Shown here piece by piece: positions 56,328-64,000 of a DNA stretch of 64,000 bases (position 1 is its first letter; every line of letters starts with the position of its first letter). Made by a program: the position numbers and the translations under genes. Below the pieces are notes generated by a model, which saw only the letters and a list, made by a program, of their open reading frames with translations, made no database searches and had not been told where the DNA came from. Source of the DNA: an uncultured Tenacibaculum sp. (GTDB taxonomy: Bacteria; Bacteroidota; Bacteroidia; Flavobacteriales; Flavobacteriaceae); assembly GCA_947498055.1 (NCBI GenBank), contig CANMJA010000012.1, forward strand, positions 1-64,000, given 5' to 3'.

Positions 56328-58517
56328 TTATTTACCTAAATCTAATTGATCTTTAATAAGATTATAGTAAAAACCTTTCTGTTGGATAAGTTCAAAATGA
56401 GTTCCTTGTTCTATGATATGACCTTTATTTAAAACTACAATTTTGTCTGCGTTTTTAATAGTGCTTAGTCTGTGTGCAATAATTACAACTGTTTTATTTC
56501 TAAAAAATGAATTTAGCATAGTAACAATTTTTTTTTCATTTTTTGTGTCTAGTGAACTTGTAGCTTCATCAAAGAATAAAAATTCAGGATTCTTGTATAC
56601 TGCTCTAGCAATTAAAATACGTTGTTTTTGCCCTGTGCTTAAATCTAATCCATCCATTCCTATTTTAGTATTATATGATAAAGGAAGATTTTCTATGAAA
56701 TCTTTTATACTAGCAATTTCAACAGCTTTTATTAATCTTTTTTTATCAATATACTCATGACCTAAAGCAATATTTCTGGCAATCGTATCACTAAAAATAT
56801 AACCTTCTTGCATTACAACACCACAATATGATCTCCAAGTAGTTTGAGATATATTGTTTAGATTCTTATTTCCAATCGTAATTTTACCATGTTTTACTTC
56901 GTAAAATTTTAGTAATAATTTTAATAATGTAGTTTTTCCTTCTCCACTAACACCTACTATCGCTGTTACTTTTTTGTAGGGAATATTAAGGTTTAAATTC
57001 TTAAAAACATAAGACTTCATACCTGGATATCTAAAATCTACATTTTTAATATAGATATTGTTTTTAGGTACATCATTAGTTAAATTTAAAAAGCTTTCAT
57101 CTTCTTTTTCTTTAAAGTGGATTTCAGAAAGTCGCTCTAGAGATATTTTTGCATCTTGAAGTTCTTGTATGAAATTTATTAATTGTAATAGTGGAGTATT
57201 TAATTGTCCTATTATGTAAGAAATTGCTAGCATCATTCCTAGTGTAATTTGTCCATCTATTACTAATTTAGCAGAAAGAATAGTAATTAGTATATTTTTT
57301 AATTCGTTAATAAAATTAGATCCCACAATTTGATATTGTTCTAAAGTTAATCCATCAATAGAAACTTTAAATAATCGAGCTTGTAAATATTCCCATTCCC
57401 AGCGCTTTTGTTTTTCAGCATTATGTAGTTTAATTTCTTGCATTCCATTAATTAGTTCAATAACTTTACTTTGTTCTTTACTAATTTCAGAAAAACGTTT
57501 GTAATCTAAGCGAGCTCTTTTTTTTAAAAAAAGGATGATCCATAATACAAATAAAAAACTTCCAATAAAAAAAATGAGAAATATTTTAATATCATAGAGA
57601 GATAATATAAAACCCAAAATTAATAAGTTGAATAAAGAAAATATGACATTTAAAGAAGATGTTGTTATTATTTTTTCTACTCTTTCGTGATCTTTAATTC
57701 TTTCTAATAAATCTCCCGTCATCCTAGTATCAAAAAAAGAAATTGGAAGTTTCATCAGTTTGACAAAAAAGTCAGAAATAAGAGAAATGTTAATTCGAGT
57801 ACTTAAGTGCAATAAAATCCATGATTGTATAATGTTTATTCCCATTTTTCCAATAAATAAAAATAGTTGAGAAAATAGTATTAAATAGACGAAATTAATA
57901 TCTTGATTTTTGATACCTACATCAACAATACTTTGTGTAAGAAAAGGAAAGGATAGCTGAATAATACTACTAACTAAAAGCCCTATTATTAACTGAAATA
58001 TAAATTTCTTATGTTTAAAAATGTAATTTTTTAAAAAACTGAACCCTAATTTTTTATCTTTTTTTGTTGTATTATATGTGTAAAATTCAGGCGTGGTTTC
58101 TAAAAGTAAAACGATACCTTCTTTAGTAGTTTCATTAGCATTATCTTCAATCCATTGATTTAAAAACTCTCTTTTCGTGTATTTCAAGAGACCATATGCA
58201 GGGTCAGATATATAAAATTTTTGTTTATATATTTTATACAATACTGCATAGTGTTGATTTTTATCGTAGAAAATAATACAGGGTAAAGGAGCTTCAAGTA
58301 ATCTATTCAAAGATATTTTAACGGATAGGGTTCTGAAACCTATAATTTCAGCTGCTGTGCTCAAACTGTTTAGGGTTGTTCCATCTCTTTGTGTTTCACA
58401 TAATGTACGTATTTCTTGTAATGAAATATTTTTGCCATGGTATTTGGTAATAATTCTCAAACTTGTAGGTCCGCAATCTTTACTATCTGGTTGTCTGTAA
58501 TGAGGAAATAATTTCAA
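56328..58517 (-). CDS. C39-peptidase ABC exporter of double-glycine peptides (PCAT)
   Basis: 729 aa. The N-terminal C39 peptidase (1-130) has oxyanion Gln9, nucleophile Cys15 in KDCGPTSL, His89 in QHYAVLYK and Asp105 in ISDPAYG. Six transmembrane helices lie at about 165-440. The ATPase has Walker A GVSGEGKTTLL, signature STGQ, and Walker B FLFFDEATSSLD. Such proteins cut leaders after Gly-Gly and export the core. No HlyD-like adaptor or TolC gene is adjacent. The only credible start is TTG at 58517: no in-frame ATG exists between the upstream stop and residue 280, and the protein begins with the expected KLFPHYRQPDSKDCG. Confidence 0.93.
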   Translation of the reverse strand: MKLFPHYRQPDSKDCGPTSLRIITKYHGKNISLQEIRTLCETQRDGTTLNSLSTAAEIIGFRTLSVKISLNRLLEAPLPCIIFYDKNQHYAVLYKIYKQKFYISDPAYGLLKYTKREFLNQWIEDNANETTKEGIVLLLETTPEFYTYNTTKKDKKLGFSFLKNYIFKHKKFIFQLIIGLLVSSIIQLSFPFLTQSIVDVGIKNQDINFVYLILFSQLFLFIGKMGINIIQSWILLHLSTRINISLISDFFVKLMKLPISFFDTRMTGDLLERIKDHERVEKIITTSSLNVIFSLFNLLILGFILSLYDIKIFLIFFIGSFLFVLWIILFLKKRARLDYKRFSEISKEQSKVIELINGMQEIKLHNAEKQKRWEWEYLQARLFKVSIDGLTLEQYQIVGSNFINELKNILITILSAKLVIDGQITLGMMLAISYIIGQLNTPLLQLINFIQELQDAKISLERLSEIHFKEKEDESFLNLTNDVPKNNIYIKNVDFRYPGMKSYVFKNLNLNIPYKKVTAIVGVSGEGKTTLLKLLLKFYEVKHGKITIGNKNLNNISQTTWRSYCGVVMQEGYIFSDTIARNIALGHEYIDKKRLIKAVEIASIKDFIENLPLSYNTKIGMDGLDLSTGQKQRILIARAVYKNPEFLFFDEATSSLDTKNEKKIVTMLNSFFRNKTVVIIAHRLSTIKNADKIVVLNKGHIIEQGTHFELIQQKGFYYNLIKDQLDLGK

Positions 58518-58555
58518 TTTCTTATATTTATCGTACGAAATTTAAAAAAAGTATC

Positions 58556-58696
58556 ATGAAAAAACAGCAAAATAAAAGTTTATTACAAGATTTTAAAAAA
58601 GAGGAAGTATATAATACAGAAATAATTAAAGGAGGGCCTGAAACTTCTCGAGGTACTGTTACGACTGTTAAGCCTCCAACAGGAACCCCAGGTTAA
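58556..58696 (+). CDS. Double-glycine leader peptide precursor 1 (46 aa)
   Basis: Small gene, ATG 58556 to TAA 58694-58696. A 27-residue hydrophilic leader (starts MKKQQNKSLLQDF, ends in EIIKGG) fits C39 substrates, with Leu/Phe spaced before GG. The expected core after GG is PETSRGTVTTVKPPTGTPG (19 aa), with no Cys, so not a lanthipeptide with thioether bridges from Cys. The start codon is 38 nt from that of the divergently read exporter gene, so the two share one regulatory gap. Confidence 0.85.
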   Translation: MKKQQNKSLLQDFKKEEVYNTEIIKGGPETSRGTVTTVKPPTGTPG

Positions 58697-58868
58697 AGTA
58701 ATTTGAATATTAGAAGAAAATCAATTTTACATGAAAAATAATTATAATATGAAAAAACAACAAAACAAAAGTTTATTACAGGATTTTAAAAAAGAGGAAG
58801 TATATAATACAGAAATAATTAAAGGAGGACCTGAAACCTCTCGAGGTACTGTTACGACTGTTAAACCT
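58556..58868 (+). repeat. Tandem duplication of the peptide genes
   Basis: 58556-58675 and 58749-58868 are direct copies at 95% identity or so (6 differences in 120 bp by reading). The duplication unit is 193 bp. Confidence 0.9.
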
Positions 58869-58883
58869 TCTTCAGGAACTTAA
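58749..58883 (+). CDS. Double-glycine leader peptide precursor 2 (44 aa)
   Basis: Second copy, ATG 58749 to TAA 58881-58883 (an in-frame ATG at 58731 would add six residues). Leader and first 13 core residues equal those of copy 1, with six codon differences that are all synonymous; only the tail differs (PSSGT here, PPTGTPG in copy 1). The expected core is PETSRGTVTTVKPSSGT. Followed by a terminator. Confidence 0.85.
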   Translation: MKKQQNKSLLQDFKKEEVYNTEIIKGGPETSRGTVTTVKPSSGT

Positions 58884-58916
58884 GGTTAGAATAAATTAAT
58901 AGTTGAAAAATAGTTA

Positions 58917-58943
58917 AGCAGCAATTTTTAATTGCTGCTTTTT
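58917..58943 (+). terminator. Terminator after the peptide genes
   Basis: AGCAGCAATT-TTT-AATTGCTGCT followed by a T run. It may give a lower level of read-through into the sensor kinase gene. Confidence 0.75.
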
Positions 58944-58978
58944 ATATTAAAGAGTGATTTGAATAAAAGAGTTAAATA

Positions 58979-60700
58979 ATGTTGTACCTTAAATATGTCT
59001 CGGTTGTCTTTTTTTTAATGACTTACGTATCTATTTTCTCTCAAAAAGAAAAAAAAGAGATATCTTTTTTTTATAGGATAAAAGATAATACTGAAAAATA
59101 TATAAGTGAACCAAATTTTAAGAAAGCTCGACAGTATTTTTTACTTAAAAATTGGGACTCCACATTAATCTACTCATTGAAACAATTGAGTAAATCAGAT
59201 AGTCGGTTTAATATTAATGAATATTGTTATTTTTTTAGAGGATATAGTTTTCAAAAGAAAAAAATATTAAAAGAATCTAAAAGAGAATACCTTAAAATAA
59301 CGAAAAATTTTATATTTTATAACTATGTTTTAGCTTATTTAGGTGAAATAGCAATGGAAGAAAGAAGTTTTGAAAGATCAATAGATTTTTTTACAAAATC
59401 AATAGTTTTTAATAAAAATTATGTAGTTGAAGTTAATAAAGATAATATATACCATAATTTAGGGATCAATTATTTACACTTGAAAAATTACATTAAATCC
59501 GAATTTTATTTACTAAAAAGTATGCAGGTAGAAATTGATACTTTAAAACTAATTAGACTCTATGGAAACATCGCTAATTTATACTACGAACAATACAAAG
59601 ATGATTTAGCAATACCTTACTTTAAAAAAGCATATGAATTTTCTAAAACAGTAGATAATTTTACGTTAAAAAGCAATACAGCAAAAAACATGGCGGTTGT
59701 TGAAGAAAATAGAAAAGATGTAACTGCTGCTTTAAAATACAGAAAAGAATATGAGCAATGGAAAGACTCGTTAAATAATCATAATAAAATATGGGAACTA
59801 GCACAGTTAGAGAAAAAATTAGCAGTAGAAAAGAAACAGAGTGAAGTAAATGTTTTAAAGGCGGAGAATAAAGCAAAAATTGCACAACGAAATGGCTTCT
59901 TATACACAGCAATTACTTTATTAGTTTTATTATCTATAATTACGGTTTATTACAGACAAAATATAAAATCTAAAAAAACCATTCTGCATCAAAAAGAGGA
60001 ATTGGATGTATTAAATGCTACTAAAGACAAATTGTTTTCAATAGTAAGTCACGATTTACGTTCTTCAGTAAATACATTAAAACTGAGTAATAAAAAAGTA
60101 ATTAAAAACTTAGAAAAAGAAAATGTTAAAGAAGCACATCAATTAGTACAGCAAAATAGTAATCTAGTTAGTAGTGCTTACAATTTATTAGATAATTTAT
60201 TGAATTGGGCGCTACTACAAACTAAACAATCGTATTTTGAAATAAAAGAAATACACTTATTTTTTGCAATAGAACATGTGGCTTATAATTATATTCCTTT
60301 AGTAAAAGAAAAACAACTTCGTTTTAAGAATTCCGTTTCAAAAACTATAAAAGTTTTAGCAGACCAAGAATCATTAAAAATTATTTTAAGAAACTTGTTA
60401 GATAATGCCATTAAATTTTCAGAAGCGAATGGAGAAATAAAAGTATACGCCGAAAATAGCGAGAGATTAGTTTCCATTATTATTGAAGATACTGGCTTGG
60501 GAATAGACGAGGAAACTCAAAAAAAAATATTGGAAGAAAAAATTTTATTAAATAAAAGGAAACATAAAGATATAATAGGTTCAGGATTAGGGTTACAATT
60601 ATGTAAATCGATGATTCGAAAAAATAACGGCACACTTTCTATTGTTAGTGAATTAGGAAAAGGTACAAAAATGATTGTATCTTTATCGAAACCTCTATAG
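58979..60700 (+). CDS. TPR sensor histidine kinase
   Basis: 573 aa. Signal peptide 1-21, then a periplasmic region (about 25-300) of TPR-like helices (e.g. YLGEIAMEERSFERSIDFFTKS, YYEQYKDDLAIPYFKKAYEFS in separate repeats) ending in a coiled coil, one transmembrane helix (about 305-325), a HisKA domain with phospho-acceptor His358 (FSIVSHDLRSS) and a HATPase with N box NLLDNAIKFS and G boxes EDTGLGI and GSGLGLQL. It probably detects a ligand through the TPR region and passes phosphate to the LytTR regulator directly downstream (2 nt gap). Confidence 0.93.
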   Translation: MLYLKYVSVVFFLMTYVSIFSQKEKKEISFFYRIKDNTEKYISEPNFKKARQYFLLKNWDSTLIYSLKQLSKSDSRFNINEYCYFFRGYSFQKKKILKESKREYLKITKNFIFYNYVLAYLGEIAMEERSFERSIDFFTKSIVFNKNYVVEVNKDNIYHNLGINYLHLKNYIKSEFYLLKSMQVEIDTLKLIRLYGNIANLYYEQYKDDLAIPYFKKAYEFSKTVDNFTLKSNTAKNMAVVEENRKDVTAALKYRKEYEQWKDSLNNHNKIWELAQLEKKLAVEKKQSEVNVLKAENKAKIAQRNGFLYTAITLLVLLSIITVYYRQNIKSKKTILHQKEELDVLNATKDKLFSIVSHDLRSSVNTLKLSNKKVIKNLEKENVKEAHQLVQQNSNLVSSAYNLLDNLLNWALLQTKQSYFEIKEIHLFFAIEHVAYNYIPLVKEKQLRFKNSVSKTIKVLADQESLKIILRNLLDNAIKFSEANGEIKVYAENSERLVSIIIEDTGLGIDEETQKKILEEKILLNKRKHKDIIGSGLGLQLCKSMIRKNNGTLSIVSELGKGTKMIVSLSKPL

Positions 60701-60702
60701 TA

Positions 60703-61452
60703 ATGAATAACGTTAATATCTTAATTGTAGAAGACAACCCTACAGAAAGTGAAGCACTTGTTGAAGTTTTAGAGAGCCATAATTATACAATAGTAGGTGT
60801 GGCTAGAAATTTTAAAGAGGCATTTACTATATTTCATAGCAATAAAGATATTGATTTGGTAATTATAGACATTTTTTTAGGAGAACATCCTGAAGGAATT
60901 ATGTTTGCCGAAACCATTAACCAACTTCAACAAGCTAAAAAACCTTTTCTATTCTTAACCAGTTCTACCGATAAAGCACTTTTTGAAAGAGCAAAAGCTA
61001 CCATGCCATTTAATTATATGGTAAAACCTTTTAATGAATTAGAAATACTATTTTCTATTCATTTAGCAGTAGAAAAATTTTACGATCAACCTGATGTATT
61101 TACGAGTGAAGAACAAGACACGATTGTAACAGAAGAATACTTATACATTCAAAAAGGAAAATCGTTAAAAAAGGTATTAATTTCTGAAATAATTTTTATT
61201 GAAGTAGAAGGACGTTATTGTAACATTATTACTCAAAAAGGAAAGTTTGTTATTTTAATTTCACTAACTAAAATCTTTCAATTGTTAAATCCAAAGTTAT
61301 TTGGTAAAGCTAGTAGAAATTTCATTATAAATATAAGCATGATTGAAGAAATTTATCCTAACGATAATTTAATAATTCTATCAGGTAATCACCAAGTAAC
61401 TTTAAGCGAAAAATACAAAGACATTATTAAAAAGAATATTGTTTTAAAGTAA
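60703..61452 (+). CDS. LytTR-type response regulator
   Basis: 249 aa. Receiver domain (1-120) with acidic Glu10-Asp11, phospho-acceptor Asp56 (VIIDIFLG), FLTSSTD and MVKPF; LytTR domain (about 145-249) with SEIIFIEVEGRYCNIITQKG, FGKASRNFIINISMIEEI and SEKYKD. LytTR regulators bind pairs of short direct repeats. The 2-nt spacing shows it is the partner of the TPR kinase. Likely targets are the peptide genes or the downstream toxin-like genes (inference). Confidence 0.94.
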   Translation: MNNVNILIVEDNPTESEALVEVLESHNYTIVGVARNFKEAFTIFHSNKDIDLVIIDIFLGEHPEGIMFAETINQLQQAKKPFLFLTSSTDKALFERAKATMPFNYMVKPFNELEILFSIHLAVEKFYDQPDVFTSEEQDTIVTEEYLYIQKGKSLKKVLISEIIFIEVEGRYCNIITQKGKFVILISLTKIFQLLNPKLFGKASRNFIINISMIEEIYPNDNLIILSGNHQVTLSEKYKDIIKKNIVLK

Positions 61453-61657
61453 GTTACTTTCTCTAGTTTCATTTTAATTATAGAATAAAAATTCATACAA
61501 AAGAAATATAATTCTATGTAGTGTTTTTACTACTTCATGTCAAAAAATAAATAATCACCTCTTTTTCAAAATAGTTTTACAGTGTAGAATATTAAAATAT
61601 AGTGCCGAACTACTTTTTTAATATTTACACAAACAAGTATAAACTAAAAACTATAAG
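61453..61657. other. Spacer before the MACPF gene pair
   Basis: 205 nt, AT-rich. A weak inverted repeat (GTAGT ... ACTAC, near 61518-61534) and a second ACTACTTTTTT element (61608-61618) could be parts of a LytTR-type site, but I cannot place a consensus. No ORF. Confidence 0.3.
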
Positions 61658-62761
61658 ATGATTAAGACTTTTTATTTTTACAAAGGAGATATAGATTTTA
61701 CTCCTTTTGAATTTGAAGAGAGTATTACGTTAGATGGAATTAGAAATAAGCTGATAACTTCAGGATTTATGACTTCTTCTGAAAGTAATGACTTTCGATT
61801 TATAAACTATCAAAATAAACAACTAGACTACACAGACATGGTAGTGGGAATGGGATCAGAAATATATATTCCTCTTAAAGGAATACATGGACAAAATAGT
61901 CAAATATATCTTACAGATGTTAATAAGAAAAAAGAAACAGATTTAATTGGGTTTAGTACCGATTGGTGGTTTGATAGATACATGTCTTGTAGAATGAAAT
62001 TAAATACGACAGACCCAGAAGCAAGCAATGCAAATAAAGGAAAGTTTCCGCCTTTTATGTTAACAAATGTTAAAACAGCAAATCCAAATTTACCAGGAAT
62101 TAGTTTAGAAAATGTGGTAGTATGTGAAAAAGATAGTGTTATAGAATTTGAGTTAAGTTCATGGGCATCTGCAGGTTATGGTTTTACTATAAAACCTACT
62201 TCAGGTTCTCCAATAAATAGTGAACCTTTATACAGAACATTTAAAAGTTGTCCTAAAGATGGAGATAATTTTGGGAAATCAACATTACGCTGTTATTTTA
62301 CTAAAAACCAAGGACAACACAAAAGTACTATTAAAGTAGTGGCTACAGATTCACTTAATTTAGGTGGAGATACATTGAATTATATGAAATTTTCTATAAG
62401 AACATGGAAAGTAACTGAATTTAAGGCTAAAGATGGTAAAACGTATAAATGTAACCTTCCTCTTCCAGTATCATATCAAAAAGAAGAGACTATTGAATCT
62501 TCAACAATACCGTATTCAAAATTAGTTAATGGAGATGAATCAACAATACCTGGAAGTACTTTTGAACCAGGAACAACAGTGCCTACCGGAGATCAATCAG
62601 AGCAAAATTTCGGCACTATTTATAATGTCAAAGCTAGTCAAAGTCCTGAAAACATTATTGGAGAAGTGATCTTTTATGTATTCGTATTTAAGACAAAAGA
62701 AGATGCAGAAGCAGTATTTGGTAAAATGAATGATATAAATCCATCTATTTGGGAAGGATAA
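61658..62761 (+). CDS. Unknown 367-aa partner protein of the MACPF gene
   Basis: No known family recognised. No signal peptide. Residues 1-90 form a ubiquitin-like or beta-grasp-looking module (FEFEESITLDGIRNKLITS, FMTSSESNDFRFIN, GSEIYIPLKG) that resembles the N-terminus of the next protein. The middle (about 95-265) is beta-rich with Cys and Trp residues (STDWWFDRYMSCRMKL, FELSSWASAGYGFT). A Ser/Thr/Pro/Gly linker (about 275-315) precedes a short C-terminal domain. 44 nt separate it from the MACPF gene, so they likely form an operon and could be a two-part effector. Confidence 0.55.
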   Translation: MIKTFYFYKGDIDFTPFEFEESITLDGIRNKLITSGFMTSSESNDFRFINYQNKQLDYTDMVVGMGSEIYIPLKGIHGQNSQIYLTDVNKKKETDLIGFSTDWWFDRYMSCRMKLNTTDPEASNANKGKFPPFMLTNVKTANPNLPGISLENVVVCEKDSVIEFELSSWASAGYGFTIKPTSGSPINSEPLYRTFKSCPKDGDNFGKSTLRCYFTKNQGQHKSTIKVVATDSLNLGGDTLNYMKFSIRTWKVTEFKAKDGKTYKCNLPLPVSYQKEETIESSTIPYSKLVNGDESTIPGSTFEPGTTVPTGDQSEQNFGTIYNVKASQSPENIIGEVIFYVFVFKTKEDAEAVFGKMNDINPSIWEG

Positions 62762-62805
62762 AAATTAGGAATTGTTAAAAATTGATAAACTAAAATAAAA
62801 AAGAC

Positions 62806-64000
62806 ATGGTTAAAAAAAGCACCAACAAAAATAGCGATATTCAATTAATTGTATTTAAAAAAGCAGGCGTTGAATCAATTTCATATCCTTTTAACATTAA
62901 TAGTACATTATCTGAGGTTAGAAAAGTATTAGAATCTGGCGAGGTAGATAATTTTATGACTAAAAACGATTATTTTTTAAATAACGGAAGTAAAATTTTA
63001 ATTTCTACAGAATCACAAATTGTATTAGAAGTATTATTAAATGAAGAAAATATAGTTACAGTAGGCATATTAGATCTTTCAGATCCATTAGATCCAGAAG
63101 ATGGAGTTCAATATTATATGGATTTAAGTGCCACAGAAAAGCTATCTCTTTTTGAAAATGTTCAAATATTTAATGGATTAACGTTTGATCCTGAACAAGG
63201 ATTTAAAAAATCATTTAAAAAAATATATACTTGGAAAGAAGGTAAATTTCCAGATGCTTTAGTGCCAAGAGTACTAACAGAGGTAGAATATAAAGATGCG
63301 TATTCTAAAATTACACATTCATTACAGGAAACAAATACTAATAGCGGTTCTGTATCTTTAGCAGGACCTACTGTAGGTGGGGAAGCAGAATTTAAATTTG
63401 AACAAAGTAAAAATCAATCGAGTAGTGAAGTAACGCAGTATATAACGGGTAAATTCTTGGTGAGAAAGGTCGCTTTACAAGTAGATTTAGATAATTATAA
63501 AGCTTCAGATGATTTTAATGATGCTATTAATGAAGCTTTACAAAAGTATTCTGATAATGATTTTAAAACATGTAAAGCAGTTGTAGAAGTATTAAATGAA
63601 TATGGTTACTATATTCCACAAGAATACAATTTAGGAGGAGCACTTTTTTCTAGTGATTCTACAACAATTACAGAATACAGTGAATCTGAAACAAACAAAC
63701 AAGAGTTTGGTGGTTCTTTTAAAGCAGCTTTTACAAGTATTGGAGGTGGAGCATCTTATAATAATGCATCTGGTAGTACAGAAACTACTACAGAAACAGA
63801 TAAATTTCAGATAACATCACTATTACAAGTAGGAGGTAGAGCAGGAACTTCTAATGATTATAGTGAATGGGCAAAAACACTTGATAAAGCTATTTATTGG
63901 GGGGTGGCAACATTTGATGAAATGTTACCTTCTGTAGCTATATTAAGTAATGTAGCAAACATGAATAAAATTATTAGTTTATTTGATAAGTATAGTTCGT
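62806..64000 (+). CDS. MACPF/perforin-like protein (partial at the right edge)
   Basis: Open from ATG 62806 through the window edge (398 codons seen). Residues 1-85 resemble the N-terminal module of the preceding protein. Residues about 110 onward look like a MACPF domain: the segment beginning at Tyr266 (YGYYIPQEYNLGG) keeps the Y-G-x9-GG spacing of the family signature but has Tyr-Tyr-Ile instead of Ser/Thr-His-Phe. Then come Ser/Thr-rich strands (SDSTTITEYSESET, FKAAFTSIGGGASYNN), GGRAGTSNDYSEWAKTLDKA and WGVATFDEMLPS, also typical. MACPF proteins form pores or act in antibacterial competition. No signal peptide is seen. Confidence 0.7.
   Translation, partial: MVKKSTNKNSDIQLIVFKKAGVESISYPFNINSTLSEVRKVLESGEVDNFMTKNDYFLNNGSKILISTESQIVLEVLLNEENIVTVGILDLSDPLDPEDGVQYYMDLSATEKLSLFENVQIFNGLTFDPEQGFKKSFKKIYTWKEGKFPDALVPRVLTEVEYKDAYSKITHSLQETNTNSGSVSLAGPTVGGEAEFKFEQSKNQSSSEVTQYITGKFLVRKVALQVDLDNYKASDDFNDAINEALQKYSDNDFKTCKAVVEVLNEYGYYIPQEYNLGGALFSSDSTTITEYSESETNKQEFGGSFKAAFTSIGGGASYNNASGSTETTTETDKFQITSLLQVGGRAGTSNDYSEWAKTLDKAIYWGVATFDEMLPSVAILSNVANMNKIISLFDKYSS

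Noticed and set aside
58556..58883. Lanthipeptide or radical-SAM-modified peptides
   Set aside because: The cores contain no Cys and no modifying enzyme gene (LanB/LanC/LanM, radical SAM) is in this region; an unmodified or otherwise processed peptide fits better.

Overview
The window is AT-rich and looks like a chromosomal piece of a Flavobacteriaceae genome (Bacteroidota), possibly a marine Tenacibaculum- or Polaribacter-like strain; the genus is inferred and not proven. The support is: Bacteroidota-type promoters (TTG or TTTTG, then 21 nt, then TATATTTG) before tRNA-Ser, rpmB and the DUF4870-padR-pspC operon; a giant secreted protease with a C-terminal type IX secretion sorting domain; the order rpmB-rpmG-DUF4295-ftsY; menaquinone genes menD and menB; and many short lipoproteins with Leu/Val-x-Ser-Cys lipoboxes.

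Layout. 0-5.5 kb: tRNA-Ser(UGA), aroC and a very long TraB/GumN protein. 5.8-17.3 kb (minus): an outer-membrane barrel protein with an Ig-like lipoprotein, then a 3261-aa metzincin protease built from MAM-like, CUB and fibronectin III repeats. 17.4-25.2 kb (minus): pyruvate dehydrogenase E2 and E1-alpha, a secreted protein of unknown role, a VanX-like dipeptidase, an NTF2-like protein, and a PspC/PadR/DUF4870 operon with a palindromic candidate operator on its promoter. 25.4-32.7 kb: DUF4442 and AIM24 proteins, two tandem TlpA-like lipoproteins, an SDR, a Cof-type phosphatase and an FSA-type transaldolase. 32.8-43 kb (mostly plus): menD, a half-length CvfB-like protein, a barrel protein, a probable pseudo-esterase (minus), menB, purU, a FAH-family protein, cinA, rpmB-rpmG-DUF4295 and ftsY. 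43-55.4 kb: a beta-lactamase-like hydrolase, a membrane LytTR regulator, an SH3 lipoprotein, an amidase, rimO, and M14 and S10 peptidases with small housekeeping proteins.

55.6-64 kb is the unusual part. Two tandem small genes, too short for ordinary ORF calling, encode 46- and 44-aa peptides with an identical double-glycine leader and the core PETSRGTVTTVKP. They sit head-to-head with a C39-peptidase ABC exporter (which starts at TTG) and are followed by a TPR sensor histidine kinase and a LytTR response regulator. That gene set resembles the peptide-pheromone circuits of Gram-positive bacteria (ComC/ComA/ComD/ComE type). A 181-aa protein on the other side of the exporter ends in the same core (PETSRGTVTTVQPSS) written mostly with different synonymous codons. 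Directly downstream of the regulator lie a protein of unknown family and the start of a MACPF/perforin-like protein that runs off the window; the two share an N-terminal module. My working model, an inference, is that exported peptide is sensed in the periplasm and controls a MACPF effector.

Several starts were moved from the longest open frame: pdhA, the VanX-like protein, the SH3 lipoprotein and the amidase.
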